A stretch of 64,000 nucleotides of DNA from Quercus robur (taxonomy: Eukaryota; Streptophyta; Magnoliopsida; Fagales; Fagaceae), in the NCBI RefSeq assembly GCF_932294415.1, contig NC_065542.1, forward strand, positions 50,694,942 to 50,758,941, written 5' to 3'. The notes beneath the pieces are model-generated. The model saw only the letters and a list, made by a program, of their open reading frames with translations. It was not told where the DNA came from and ran no database searches. Shown one piece after another: positions 1 to 11,518 of this stretch (its first letter is position 1; each line of letters opens with the position of its first letter). A program made the position numbers and the translations under genes.

Positions 1-120
1 TTTGAGGGGTAAATGACCAAAAAGGACAATGTATATATAAGGGAATTTATTTCATACTTTTTTTTTATGTGAGTTTGTTTCATACTTAAATCAATTACTT
101 CATCATACTTAAATCAATTT

Positions 121-370
121 TTCTCTTTCTAAAAAAATTATTTTTTTCTTACCAATATTAGCTAATAATAACCTACCACTTAAGATTTATTGTGAAAGTA
201 TTGTAAAACTATTGTGATAAAAATTATAGTAATTTTAATTTTAACATACTATTAAAATTATTTTTTTCTCTTTCTAAAAAAATTATTTTTTTCTCACCAA
301 TATTAGCTAATAATAGCCTACCTTAAAATTTATTGTAAAAATATTGTGAAAATATTATGATATAATTTCT
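121..370. repeat. Tandem duplication, about 145-bp period, AT-rich
   Basis: A block starting TTCTCTTTCT at 121 recurs at 266. Both copies carry the ACCAATATTAGCTAATAATA motif and then similar TTTATTGTRAAARTATTGT text. The second copy is slightly shorter and diverged. I see no coding signal in 1-400. Confidence 0.8.
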
Positions 371-548
371 TTTTTCTCCCTTTTTTTTTTCTCTCCACAC
401 ACGTGGCTCTACTTCCTTTTTTTTTCTCCTCTTTTTTTCTCATCCACCCACGTAACCACACTCTTTTCTTTTCCTTTTTCCTTCTTTCCTCTACCATCTT
501 CAGTCCAGAACATTCCCAGCTCTCTTTCTTTTCTTTTTCTTTTTTTTG

Positions 549-695
549 CCTCTTAGCACTTCAGTCTAGAACACAGCTCTGCTTCTTCTTCTTTTTTTTC
601 TTTTTTTTTTTTTTCCTCTTAGCACTTCGGTCCAGAACACAGCTCTGCTTCTTCTTCTTTTTCTTTTTTTTTTTTCCTCTTAGCACTTCAAATCG
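549..695. repeat. Short tandem repeat, units at 549, 615 and 676
   Basis: The motif CCTCTTAGCACTTC followed by a pyrimidine run recurs at 549, 615 and 676 (third copy partial). Unit lengths differ only by the T-run length. It sits in a pyrimidine-rich tract (about 370-760) that ends in a GAT/GAA trinucleotide repeat near 770-810. The open frames here are low-complexity Phe/Ser runs and are not credible genes. Confidence 0.75.
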
Positions 696-1139
696 GAACA
701 CATCGGAACCATCGGAACCAACGCCAGAACTCATCCTTTATTCTTTTTTTTTTCACACTCCAGAGAAGAAGATGATGATGATGATGATGAAGATGAAGAT
801 GAAGATGATTGAAGCATAAGGATTTTGGGATTTTGGGTTTTTTTTTTCTATGGATTTTGGGTTGATTTTGAGTTGGGTTTGGGATGGGTTTTCCGGATTT
901 GAGTTGATTTTAAGTTGTTTTTGTGTTGATTTTGAGTTATTTTTGGTTTGGTTTTGTTGATTCTGTGTTTGGAATATCAAAGGTTGAAATGGGTTTTGTT
1001 GATTGTGGGGGTAGACCGGTGAAGAAGCAGAGGAAGACGAAGAGGAAGAAGACGAAGAAAAAAGACACAGATGAGAGATGAGGGCATGAGAGAACTGATG
1101 GGTATTTCGGTATTTTTCGGGTTTGCAACGGTAATATAC

Positions 1140-1330
1140 AAAACGCGCATAGCGCGTTTTCATTTATGGACCCCTGAGGGTCCATAATCCCTTCCGCGTT
1201 TGTTCTCAGTTTTATCTCAATGCTCAAAACGCAACTTTTGCGTTTTGAGTTTACCAAATGCAAAAGTTGGTTGAGCTTTTTTCAGAACGCGCTTTTTGGG
1301 CTCAAAAAGCCGAAACAAACGGGCACTTAA
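1140..1330. other. Cluster of four perfect hairpins at a probable TE end
   Basis: Four perfect inverted repeats with 3-4 nt loops follow each other: 1140-1160 (9-bp stem AAAACGCGC), 1164-1187 (10-bp stem TTATGGACCC), 1223-1249 (12-bp stem CTCAAAACGCAA) and 1291-1310 (8-bp stem GCTTTTTG). The segment ends near 1328 with AAACGGGCACT, a terminus also seen at about 35194-35204. I read it as the end of a non-autonomous TIR element. The other end was not found, so the class is unassigned. Confidence 0.55.
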
Positions 1331-1339
1331 TAACACATA

Positions 1340-2450
1340 CAGTTATTTGTGTTATTAACTTATTATTGTTATAAGCTTAAGAAGCGAGAATGCCAAAAAG
1401 AAGTATATAAAAAATTGGTAAAATAAAAAAAAACTTTTCAAGAAGTTTACTTTTTACACACCACACATTAAACACAAAAACTGCACACACATACAGTGCA
1501 AATGATGAAATTTGTGGTCATAGACATGACAACTGAAAAATACAAGAAGCTTACTAAATTTCTTTGGTATACAGGCCATAAAATCAAAATTACACATTTT
1601 ACAGTTACAATAAAAGGATGGTTCTTCTCAAAAAACGAAGGAAAATTTTCTAATTCAAGGGGATTGAATGAAACTTCACCTATTGGATATGAGTTACTTC
1701 AGAACATGTATTAAAAGAACATAGAAGAAGCACAATTCATCAGACAGTTTTTCTTACCTTGCCAAATGAAAACTATTTCATTCTCATTCAATTCCAATGC
1801 ATCAATTTTACTAAAAAAAAAAAAATTCAAACTTACAATCAAAAAAAGATTTTATATACAAAATTGAATCTGGCTAAAGCTTCAGATTAGACCTAAAACA
1901 AAAATGAACCAGGAAATGTATAGCAAAATGAAGAAAATGAGAAATAATGTAATCAACACCTTCTGCTTTTTTAAGCCAGGGGTCTATTTTGAATCAAAGC
2001 CAGTTTGGCGTGATTCCAATTCCAAAGTATCCAAACCCTAGCCCCTAATTTATACTATTACTTGCTCTCTAAGCCCCTAAAACACTAGGACTACGCAAAA
2101 TTGGACTAATACTTTGTAGTCTCTCTACCAGTGAAGAGAATGACAGAGAAAACGAGAGAGACATTAGGACAATTTCAATTTTTTTTCTCGGGAAACAAAC
2201 AGAGAGTTAGATAGAGAGAGACCTGTAATCGAACGAAGAAGTGGAGGAGATGATATTTCCGACCACCATGCCCTTAGCTCGTCATCGGAGATGATATCGC
2301 CGCCCACCGTGCCTCAAATAGTCGCCGGAGCTAAGTCGTCGACCACCGCACCTTTGAGTATTCTGAGAGAGAGTTGGAGAGCTACGAATCCACGAGTTTT
2401 AGATCTGACTAAATGAAATGGTTTTCTCCTTTTATTTTTCAAATTATAGG
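1340..2450. other. Non-coding stretch, no gene recognised
   Basis: This is AT-rich DNA with scattered short open frames, the longest of 72 codons at 1496-1714, without recognisable motifs. From about 2200 the sequence becomes less AT-rich (GAGAGA runs and short GC-rich words) and may be internal CACTA sequence leading to the terminus at 2730. Confidence 0.4.
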
Positions 2451-2730
2451 CTTTATTTCATTGATTGAAAATTTTGGAATATCTTTATTTTGAGGATCGC
2501 GTGAAAGTGGTGCTGAAAAATGTAATATTTTGGAGCCAAAACTCTCGCGGGAATGCTGCTAAAACTGGTTCACATTTTTTTTAAAAACGGTTGTATTGGC
2601 TTATTTCAAGGGTTTTAATGAACCTTGAAATAAAGTTAGCCACACAAGTCTATTTTCAGAGCGTCTGTTTGGACCATTTTAGGAGACCCTTGGAAATAGA
2701 GGGTCGAAAAAAGTGAAGTTTTTTGTAGTG
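2450..2730. mobile_element. CACTA (En/Spm) transposon, one terminus
   Basis: The segment ends at 2730 with TTTTTTGTAGTG, the reverse complement of the canonical CACTA terminus CACTACAAAAAA. Inside it lie subterminal words such as AAACTTCACTTTTTTCGACC read on the minus strand. The opposite CACTA end was not found between 1 and 2450, so the element is truncated or starts outside the window. It abuts the outer edge of inverted-repeat arm 1. Confidence 0.7.
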
Positions 2731-2997
2731 ACGTACCCATACAAAATACTGAAAATAGTAGTAATACCAATCCTTTAAACAACTGTCAACGCAAACACAC
2801 AAGAAGATAAAGAATCCAATATATATAGAAAACATAATACAAAATCAAGCAAAATGCGCTTGAGAGTAATTAAAAACAATATATACAAGGCCCACAAATC
2901 CTTTTTGGCAACAAAAATTTATCAGGAAATCAAAAGATTCAGAAAACAATAGAAACGATGTTTAAAATAAGCCAAATTGAAGAATTAGAATACATAC

Positions 2998-3400
2998 CTT
3001 GGCCATCACTTATTAACATTGTATGCATTATAGGGACCAACGTTGGTTCAACTTGGACAAAAAGGTGAGGAAGCCTGCTGCTCATTGATTCAAGAATTGT
3101 GCTAATGGCACGCAAACAGCCAACTGCTGCCAAAGCACCAGGATCATCAGCTTCATCTTCAGCTTCAGCCGTGTTCATGCACCTCCAAAATGCAGCTGCC
3201 AGAATATTTATTAAAAAAAGAAGCTTTCAAGCACTTCTGAATATATGTGTAAAATCAAATGAAAATGGAGGCCAACAGTACCAAATTCTGTCAAAACCCA
3301 AGAGCATAAGGTTCCCAAACATGTCCCTATAGCCTCCAAAATAAAGGCAAGAACCTCATTCTCAACCCCATTCATAAGTTTAAAGAACTCTTGGTAGAAG
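2998..3400 (-). pseudogene. SAD2: SAD2-like importin-beta exons, arm 1 copy
   Basis: The reverse strand encodes two adjacent exons of an importin-beta-like nuclear transport receptor (SAD2, Importin-7/8 type). Exon D (2998-3195, 66 codons) is open, carries [20 protein letters not shown] and ends at GATGGCCAAG followed by GTATGT. The upstream exon C (about 3272-3400) reads [12 protein letters not shown], then drifts out of frame relative to the family sequence. The protein family has about 1,000 residues, so this is a small fragment. It is split from its upstream exon by an RTE LINE segment. It is almost certainly non-functional as an importin. Confidence 0.85.
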
Positions 3401-3629
3401 AAAATAAATATATTTATAGAACTCATTGAATAATTCTCATTGTTAGCAGAATTTTGCAAAGTTTCACAAAGCACATACCATAAGGAGTTGAGGAAGAATT
3501 GGACAGATTTCATTCAAATCTGCATTGTGAACAAAATGCAATCACTGTCAAGATAAGCAACATCTACACTAATGAAAAAATAAATATTAAGAAACACAGA
3601 AAAACACTCGCACACAGAGTGTAGCATAG

Positions 3630-4635
3630 ATTTCGTCCTTACTCAAAAAGTCGATAGTAGATGTAGTAAATATTGTAAGGTGATACCAAGAGAGAGTGTA
3701 GCCACCCAACATATGTGAGTGGTACTAGACATTTGTATTATAAGATGAACTATAAGAGACATTAGATAGAGAAACCCAAGAATAAGGTGGTAGGGTCTGA
3801 AGAGAGAAACAAGATGTGTTTGAAGAAAAATTATCAAATAAGGAAAGTGGGATCTAGCTGAAGATGTTAAGAAAATATGGAAAAAAATGGGTAGTTGTAT
3901 TTAAAGAGTGGTTAAAGAAATACTTGCAGAATCTAAATGATGAGGGCAACCGATTAAGGAGACTTGATGGTGCAAGATTAAAAAGAGACTCCCTAGATGT
4001 AGAGACAATATTTCTTATGAAAATTATAAATTGGCGTAAAAGGAAGCAAAAAAGGCTGTCCAAGAGGCTAAACTTAAGGCTTATGACGAATTATATAGCA
4101 AGTTGGGTACGAAGGATGGAGAAAATAATATTTATAAACTCGCTAAGACCAGGAAGTGGACGGGAAACTTGAATTAAGTAAAGAGCGAATCAAGAATAAA
4201 GATCAAAGAGTCTTAATAATGGAAAGGGAAATTAAAGAGAGATGTTGATAAAAATTTTAATGGAAGCGATACAAATACAATACATTAAAGCGAATTGAGA
4301 AGCCCATTTGAGGCTAGGAATCCTAGGTTTGTCCAAAGAATTAAAATGACCGAGAAAGGGACACATTGAGAAAGCTAAAGATAGGAAAAACTATGGGGGA
4401 CCTAATGAAATTACTATCAAAGTTTGAAAGTCCTTGGGTGATCTGGGTATACATTGATTGAAAAACCATTTCAAATTTGCAATAAGATCTTAAGTGTTGA
4501 AAAGATCCCTAGTGAATAAAGGAGAAGCACTCTTAACACCAGTTACAAGATTATCGAGGATATTCAAAACTGTACAAAAGTACTGCAGAATTAAGTTTAT
4601 AAGTCATACTATGAAACTTTGGGAGAGTGAAATCA
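3630..4635 (+). mobile_element. RTE-type LINE fragment inside arm 1
   Basis: Frame-shifted translation on the plus strand gives the region of plant RTE-type LINE polyproteins between endonuclease and reverse transcriptase: a VDVVNIVR-like stretch, AYDELYSKLGTKDGENNIYK, an RFVQRIK segment, SLGDLGIH and [20 protein letters not shown]. Several stops and frameshifts are present and the YxDD part is missing. The same fragment is present in reverse at 11730-12610, so it predates the inverted duplication. It lies between SAD2 exons. Confidence 0.7.
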
Positions 4636-4636
4636 T

Positions 4637-4830
4637 GTCAGCAGTCCTCAGACTGTATAAATCATCAATGATATCTGCAGCATAGCCCTTTCTCACATAC
4701 TCATGTGGGTCTTCATCCCAAAGCATTTGATCATTGTCATTGAAGCACACAAGGGGAAACACCATCTCAAAAAGAAGACTATCAAGTCAAGATTGGAGCA
4801 GAGTGTACATGGTATTCTTCAAGATACTGC
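4637..4830 (-). pseudogene. SAD2: SAD2-like exon ([12 protein letters not shown]), arm 1 copy
   Basis: The reverse strand reads [22 protein letters not shown] and then a short degraded tail, followed upstream by the conserved FEIVFP region in decayed form. This is an earlier exon of the SAD2/importin-7-like protein than the one at 2998-3195. The RTE LINE fragment lies between them. It matches 11519-11729 on the plus strand. Confidence 0.7.
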
Positions 4831-6690
4831 ATATATAATAAAAAAGAGTGGTTGCAAATGTTCTTGCCACAATAAACACTTAAAATTAAGTTTTAAAGAA
4901 AATACATATGTTATATATGCGACTTGAGTTTTGATTTTTGAAAAATTGTCAGCCGCTCTATCTCCATTCCCTGAGGGTTCAAATTATTAAAGAACTTTCA
5001 ATGAAGCACAAACAAAACTCTTGAAAATACCATGTTGACATTCAGTCAAATCTTAACAAATCTAACAATACAATCGTGTTTTCAAAACACGATTTCAGAA
5101 GCTGTTTGTTCGGTAGTGTGTAATTAGCTGAATGCAACAATAATTAGCACATAAGGAATACCAAAAAGAAAAACTAGATAGGAAGGCATAATTCTCTCCC
5201 ACTGAGGGTAAAAACTGAGCCAGGTCATCCCCTTCCAATCCAATCAAATCCTATAACAAATAAGGTTTGAAGTAGCAAGCAAAGTAAATAACCTAATCAG
5301 ACAAGAAAGTGACTCAATAAAACAAATAACATTGTAAAGAAAATTTTCTCAAGTCCCAGAGATACTACCATTTTGACTCTCAATTTCTTTCATAAACCTT
5401 TCTGCATGAAAAACATTCCAAGAACCAGGGGCTTGCCCTCAATATTCCATCAAAGAGGCACGCAATCGATAGAAATCCACTCATTGAAATGCAAGTAGCA
5501 CTAAACTTTATCCTCGAAGCTCAGAAGATTATATATATCCATTAAATATGAAAATTTATGGTAGAAAAAAAATTTGCTTCAATAATAAAGAATGATAAGT
5601 TGTTTCTCCATAAACAAATACAAATATTTAAGGGTTTGTTATCATTATTTCACATATTTTCCATCAACATCCATGGATGGTTTGTATTTATAATATTATA
5701 ATGAACAACTATGTTCACAAAATTTTGGACATTTAACAACTTAGAAAAAAAAAATTACCTAAAACAAGCTGACAACAAAAACTAAAAGTGATTTAAAAGT
5801 TTTGACACCCTTAAGCTCTTTCTTCATGGAATTTCTTTGTAATCTCTTAAAAGTTTTATTTATTTTAATCAGTGTATTACAAAGGCACTCAATAAGTCTT
5901 GAACTTTCACCTTCACCTTATTAATATAATGGATGATATAAGACTTGAGCTCAAGTCCACTAAAATCGTAATCTCAAAGTCATCCAAAGAAGAATTAAGC
6001 ATCTTCCTAGCTGATTTTAAGTTTTCAATGTTTGAATTCCTTCTCCTTCCTAAGTGTGATTGTTTAGGAAACATATTCAAGATTTCTTAGGGTCTATCTT
6101 TCTTAGTTTATTGTTATATTCTCTATATTAACACTGAACAGCCATCAAACTCATTCGAGATCAAATTTACCTGAACTCTTAAACATCAAACCAAACTTGA
6201 AGGCAAAACCCTTCAAGATCTCTTCAAGAACCCTAATTTAGTGATGAATTCCTGAAGATCCTACATCAAATTTGGTATTAAAGCCCACTAAAGCTTCTAT
6301 CCTAAATCATCCATGCTATTGAAAAGATAAAGATTGCAATTGAACAGCAACTCATTTGCACGGATAAAGAATAGATATATCAATTAAAAATCAAATGGAA
6401 CTAAGTACCTAAACATGTAAACCAACCAGAATGTAAAAACTTAAAACCATCCATGGTCAAGCAATTCATATTTGAAAAAATCTAGCCTATGTTTTAGTTG
6501 AATAGAACTGTACCGTGTTAAAGAAACAAATAGCAACTTCATCATACGATCTATTATTGATCTGAGTCTTCAATGACTGTGAGAAACAACTAACAGCAAT
6601 TTGAAAATGAGCTTCAACATTTAAAAAATAATAATAAATGAATCTTTATGAACAATGTCCCCACACCATTCATCATGCCAAAATACATCC
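4830..6690. other. Arm 1 interior, no gene recognised
   Basis: This is the part of arm 1 pairing with 7775-11520. I see short matches to the other arm but no family I can name. It holds the two empty sites: CTTGAACTT at 5897-5905 and ATTAAAGCC at 6277-6285. Short open frames (for example 5899-6090) are mirrored in the other arm at 8875-9087 and are probably not coding. Confidence 0.6.
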
Positions 6691-6704
6691 TTCTATCATC
6701 ACCT

Positions 6705-7735
6705 AGTGCAAATTAAATGGTTAGCAGTTTATGGAGCTGTCTGTATATGGATTGTGTGGCTTTGGATGTTGATCAAATAGCTAGTAGAGTATTGATTTTG
6801 TGGGACAGGAGGGTTTTTAAAAAGTTGGAAGTTTTGGTGGGTACATTCTTAGTGTCAGTTAAGTGGCAAGGTGTGGAGGATGATTTTATTTGGACATGCA
6901 CAGGGGTTTATATGGCCCAAATGATAACAGTGTAAAGGGACATATGTGGGATGAATTGGTTGGTATTCAGCAATACTGGAATATTCCTTGGTGTTGCATT
7001 GGGAATTTCAACATTGTTCGTTTCCTGAGTGAATAGAGGGGTGGTTCATATCTTACTCTAGCTATGGAAAAATTTTCAGAGTTCATTAAGGATCTTCACT
7101 TGATTGATTTGCCTTTAGAGGAAGGGAGATATACTTGGTCTAGTGGCACTTATTGACCTTCCATGTTTAGGATAGATAGAGCTCTAGTTTCACATGATTG
7201 GAAGGAACATTTTCCGGACGTGATCTAGCGGATTTTACCATGACCTGTTTTAGACCATTTCCCAATTCTTTTGGAGGTAGGGGTATGGCAAGGGGGAAGA
7301 GTCCTTTTCGGTTTAAGACGTGGTTGAAGACAGATGGTTTTATTGATAGACTTTCCCAATGGTGGAATTGCCATTCTTTCCCCCAGTACACCTAGTTATG
7401 TGTTTGCTAAAAAGTTGTAAGTTTTGAAAGAAGACATTATTTAGTGAAACCGTAGAGAGTTTGGCAATGTCAGCCATCAAAGGAAAGAATTATTGGGGGT
7501 TTTGGATTCATTAGATGCCAAGGAGGGGGATCTTGGACTCTTTTAGGTGGAGACCCATGAGAGAAATACGGTGAGGTCTCAAGCGGAGCATCTCCTTTCT
7601 CTAGAGGAGATCTCATGGAGACAAAAATTAAGGATGTTGTGTATAAAGGAGGATGATAATAATACTAAGTTCTTTCATGAGGAGGCTAACTCCCGTAGAA
7701 GGTATAACCATCTGAGTCTTGTCGCTCACATGTAA
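6705..7735 (+). mobile_element. L1-type LINE remnant (ORF2 endonuclease region) between the arms
   Basis: With frame changes and stops, the plus strand encodes the apurinic-endonuclease part of a plant L1 ORF2. Recognisable pieces are a GVYGPND-like word near 6907, a GNFN-like word near 7000, DLPLEEGRYTWSSGTY near 7110-7155, RIDRALVSHDWKEHFPD near 7170-7220 and LDHFPILLEVG near 7250. The linker WRQKLRMLCIKEDDNNTKFF follows near 7618-7680. At least six in-frame stops show it is dead. The reverse transcriptase domain is absent. It fills almost the whole spacer of the inverted repeat. Confidence 0.8.
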
Positions 7736-8196
7736 ATTTTCGTGTCGCTCACATGTAAATTTTCTTATCGCTCAGATGGAAGTGTGTATTTTGGCATGAT
7801 GAATGGTGCGGGGACATTGTTCATAAAAGATTCATTTATTATTATTTTTAAAATGTTGAAACTCATTCTAAGATTGTTGTTAGCTGTATCTTGCAGTCGT
7901 TGAAGGCTCAGATCATTACAAGATCGTATGATGAAGTTGCTATTTGTTTCTTTAACACTGTACGATAATGGTTCCGTTCAACTGAAACGTATGCTAGATT
8001 TTTTCAAATATGAATTGCATGACCATGTATGGTTTCAAGTTTTTACATTCTGGTTGGTAAATGTTTAGGCACTTGGTTCCATTTGATTTTTAATTGATCT
8101 ATTCTTTATCCATGCAAATGAGTTGCTGTTCAATTGCAATCCATATGTTTTCAATAGCATGGATGATGTAGGATAGAAGCTTTAGTGGGCTCCAAT

Positions 8197-8671
8197 CTAT
8201 GAAGCACGGGTGTGTTTCGGGACTCAGGTGCGGGTGCGGGACTCGGTAATTTTTGAAAAAGTAGGGTGCGGGTGCGGCAGGACTCGGCGATTAAAAAATT
8301 ATTAAAAATATTTTTATTTATATTTTCTATACATTTTTACTATTAAAATATTCTTAAAAAACACATTAATATACTTGATTCACAAAACAAAGAAAGAAGA
8401 AGGCAAGAAACACATCTGAGGTCAGAATTTCGGCTGCTCTAGCGAGTTTCAAGGCCGATTTCAGCCGTATCGGCCGCCGGCCAATACGACCCGATATGGC
8501 CGATACGGCCCGATTTTGGCCGAATTAGCCCGGTTCGGCGCGAATCAAGTCGAGTCGACGCGAATCCAAGAAAAAAAAAAAAAAAAAAAAACCCTCAGAC
8601 GCAGCACCGACGCACGGTCAATCGCGTCGGACTCCGGTGCGGCACCCTCCCAGCCGCATCCGTGCTTTCTA
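8197..8671. mobile_element. 475-bp TIR element, Mutator-like, 9-bp TSD
   Basis: The element is flanked by identical GGCTCCAAT at 8188-8196 and 8672-8680. Its ends are imperfect inverted repeats (CTATGAAGCACGGGTG against TAGAAAGCACGGATGCGG on the other strand). The interior is GC-rich with repeated GGCCGATACGGCC-like words and a poly-A run near 8572. The unoccupied site is visible in arm 1 at 6277-6285. A 9-bp duplication fits the Mutator superfamily. There is no transposase ORF. Confidence 0.85.
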
Positions 8672-9088
8672 GGCTCCAATACCAAATTTGATGTAGGATC
8701 TTCAAGATTTTAACACTAAATTAGGGTTCTTGAAGAGATCTTGAAGGGTTATATCTTCAAATATGGTTTTAATGTTTAAGAGTTCAGGTAATAAAAACAT
8801 TTGATCTTAAATGGGTTTGATGGTTGTTCGGTGTTAAAATAGAGAATATATCAATAAACTGAGAAAGATGGACCCTAAGCAATCTTGACTATGTTTCCTA
8901 AACAATCACACTTAGGAAGGAGAAGGAATTCACGCATTGAAAACTTAAAATCAACAGGGAAGATGGATAATTCTTCTTTGGATGACTTAGAGATTACGAT
9001 TTCAATGAACTTTAGCTCAAGTCTTATAACTTCCGTTATATTAATAAGGTGGAGGGTAGAGGGTGGAGGGTGAAGGTGAAAGTTCAAG

Positions 9089-9669
9089 CAAGGTTTTGAA
9101 ACCCGGACCGGACCGTACGGTCCAACAGGGAAAATCTCAAACCGCTCATCTTTGCGGTTCTTTTAGCTTCAAGAACCCCTCTATGTGAAAAAACAGGGAC
9201 CCGCACGAACTGCGGTCGGACCTCACGGTTCTGAGAACCGTGATCAAACCGCTTCTCATGGTTCCCTACTTCCCTTTCAATTTGAACCTTAAAAAAATAA
9301 AAAAATAAAAAAATAAAAAAATAAAAACAAAGAAAAACAAGCTTTAAATTCTGCTCCCTTCAGAGTAAAAGTTGATGGTGGAGAGGGCCGATTGCTGGAG
9401 CGAACGGTCTTTGTAGAGGAGATCGAAGGAACGAGGGATTCCGACGGAGGAGGAAGGATGGCTGCTGCTGAAGCTTGCGTCTGAGTCTCGTGATTGGTTG
9501 AATTAACGGAACTGCCATTTTTCCCCCTAAAAAATGGTGGTCCAAAAGAACCGGATCTGAAGTCACAGCTCACTATGGACTTCGTTCTTCACAGCGTAGC
9601 TCCACAGTGGACTAGATGACATCTTTACTTTGTGATTTTGGTCTAAGAGGAAAGAGGAACAAGAGATTT

Positions 9670-9748
<79 letters not shown>

Positions 9749-10451
9749 GGTTCTGCAAAATGGTGTTTGGGCAAGAGAGAAGCATTTTTTGTCTTGCAAA
9801 GGTAGTGTTGAATCTGTTGATACTTCATTTTTCAAAGCCACAATCAGATCAAATGCTCAAATGCCTAACAGCTAGCCACCTTGAAACTTTAAACATTGAG
9901 ATTTGGAATTATCATTTATAACCAGAGGACATGATTTAGTCTAACGTAGCTTTTTCAATTTTTTATTCTTTGCTTTAGTCATTTTTCTGGTCTACCGTAG
10001 CATCTTTTAATTTTTTATTCGTTTCTTTAGTCATGTCTTCTGTACGTGGTACTGTTTAGTCTATTTCTTGTTTTGTAGCCTAGGCGGATAGGCTGTTGTG
10101 GATGATAAATAGTTAAAATATTTTAATGGTATAAATCATGACTTTTAAAGATATTGTTAGGTTGATTAATGTACAAATTTATTAAAATATTATAAATGAT
10201 AAGAAAATATCTATTTAAAACCTATATTAAACTGTGAAAAATACATTTTATTTTTAGTAGTCTCTGAATACTTGAATTTCTTTAAATGTTTAGTCAAGAT
10301 TATTAATTTTTATGCATTAATTTTTATTTATTTCATATTAATTAATTATTACGTCATTACGGTTCGATCTCAGTTCAACCTCGATTTGACCTCAAAAACC
10401 TTGAACCTCTTTCTTTTACGGTTCAATGAACGGTCCGGATCTGAAAACCAT
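9089..10451. mobile_element. 1.36-kb TIR element, Mutator-like, 9-bp TSD
   Basis: It is flanked by AAGTTCAAG at 9080-9088 and 10452-10460. The ends are inverted: GGTTTTGAAACCCGGACCG on the left against GGTTTTCAGATCCGGACCG read from the right. The empty site is present once in arm 1 (CTTGAACTT, 5897-5905). The interior holds a long (GA)n tract at about 9673-9745 and no transposase, so it is non-autonomous. Confidence 0.9.
9673..9746. repeat. (GA)n microsatellite
   Basis: An uninterrupted GA dinucleotide run of about 36 units lies inside the 1.36-kb Mutator-like element. It generates long false Arg-Glu and Ser-Leu open frames on both strands. Confidence 0.95.
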
Positions 10452-11518
10452 AAGTTCAAGACCATTGAGTGCCTTTGTAATACACTGATTAAATAAATAA
10501 AACTTTTAAGAGATTGCAAAGAAATTCTACGAAGAAAGAGCTTGAGGGTGTTAGAACCTTTTAACCACTTTTAGTTTTTGTTGTTAGGTTGTTTTAGGTA
10601 ATTGCTTCTTTTCTTTTTCCAATGTGTTAAATGTCCAAAATTTTGTGAACTTCATTATAATATTATAAATTTAAACCATCCATGGATGTTGATGGAAAAT
10701 ATGTGAAATAATGATAACAAACCCTTAAATATTTGTATTTGTTCAGAGAGAAACAACTTATCATTCTTTATTATTAACGCAAAATATTTGTCTACCATTA
10801 TATTCATGTTTTATGGATATAATCTTCTGAGCTTCGACGATAAAGTTTAGTGCTGCTTGCATTTTTAATGAGTGGATTTCTATCGAATGCGTGCCTCTTT
10901 GATGGAGCATTGAGGGCAAGCCTAGTTCTTGGAATGTTTTTCATGCAGTAAGGTTTATGAAAGAGATTGAGAGTCAGAATGATATTATCTTTGGGACTCA
11001 AGAAAATTTTCTTTACAATTCACTTTTCAATGTTTTTGATTTATTGAGTGACTTTCTTGCCTGATTTGATTATTTACTTTGCTTACTACTTCAAACCTTA
11101 TTTGTTACAGGATTTGATTAGATTGGAAGCAGATGACCTGGCTCAGTTTTTACCCTCAGTGGGAGAGAATTATGCCATCCTATCTAGATTTTCTTTATGG
11201 TATTCCTTATGTGCTAATTATTTTTGCATACCACTAGTTACAAATTGCCGAACAAACAGATTCTGAAATCATGTTTTGATTGTATTGATAAATTTGTTGA
11301 GATTTGACTAAGTTACAACATGGTATTATCAAGAGTTTTGTTTGTGCTCCATTGAAAGTTCTTTAATAATTTGAACCCTAAGGGAATAGAGCAGTCGACA
11401 ATTTTTCAAAAATCAAAATTCAAACCACATATATAATATATGTATTTTCTTAAAAACTCAATTTTAAGTGTTTATTGTGGCAAGAACATTTATAACCCTC
11501 TTTTCTACTATATATGCA

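Larger units (their letters stand above)
2735..6698 (-). repeat. Large inverted repeat, arm 1
   Basis: Read on the minus strand this arm matches 7775-13475 base for base over long stretches. Anchor matches: 2737 with about 13475, 2998-3195 with 13038-13220, about 3630-4635 with 11730-12610, about 5650-5690 with 10677-10715, 5897-5905 with the insertion site at 9080, 6277-6285 with the insertion site at 8188, and 6660-6698 with 7775-7815. Arm 1 is about 3.96 kb. Arm 2 minus its two transposons is about 3.85 kb, so the arms are nearly co-linear. Divergence is visible but was not computed. Confidence 0.9.

Noticed and set aside
753..1163. Minus-strand 136-codon frame rich in Ser, Asn, Gln
   Set aside because: It is built from homopolymer and trinucleotide repeats and overlaps the hairpin cluster. 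It has no family resemblance or splice context.
4494..4927. Short plus-strand frames in arm 1
   Set aside because: They fall on decayed RTE LINE sequence and on the reverse of a SAD2 exon. No independent coding signal.
9616..9921. Frames with long Arg-Glu or Ser-Leu runs
   Set aside because: They are read-through of the (GA)n microsatellite inside a non-autonomous transposon.
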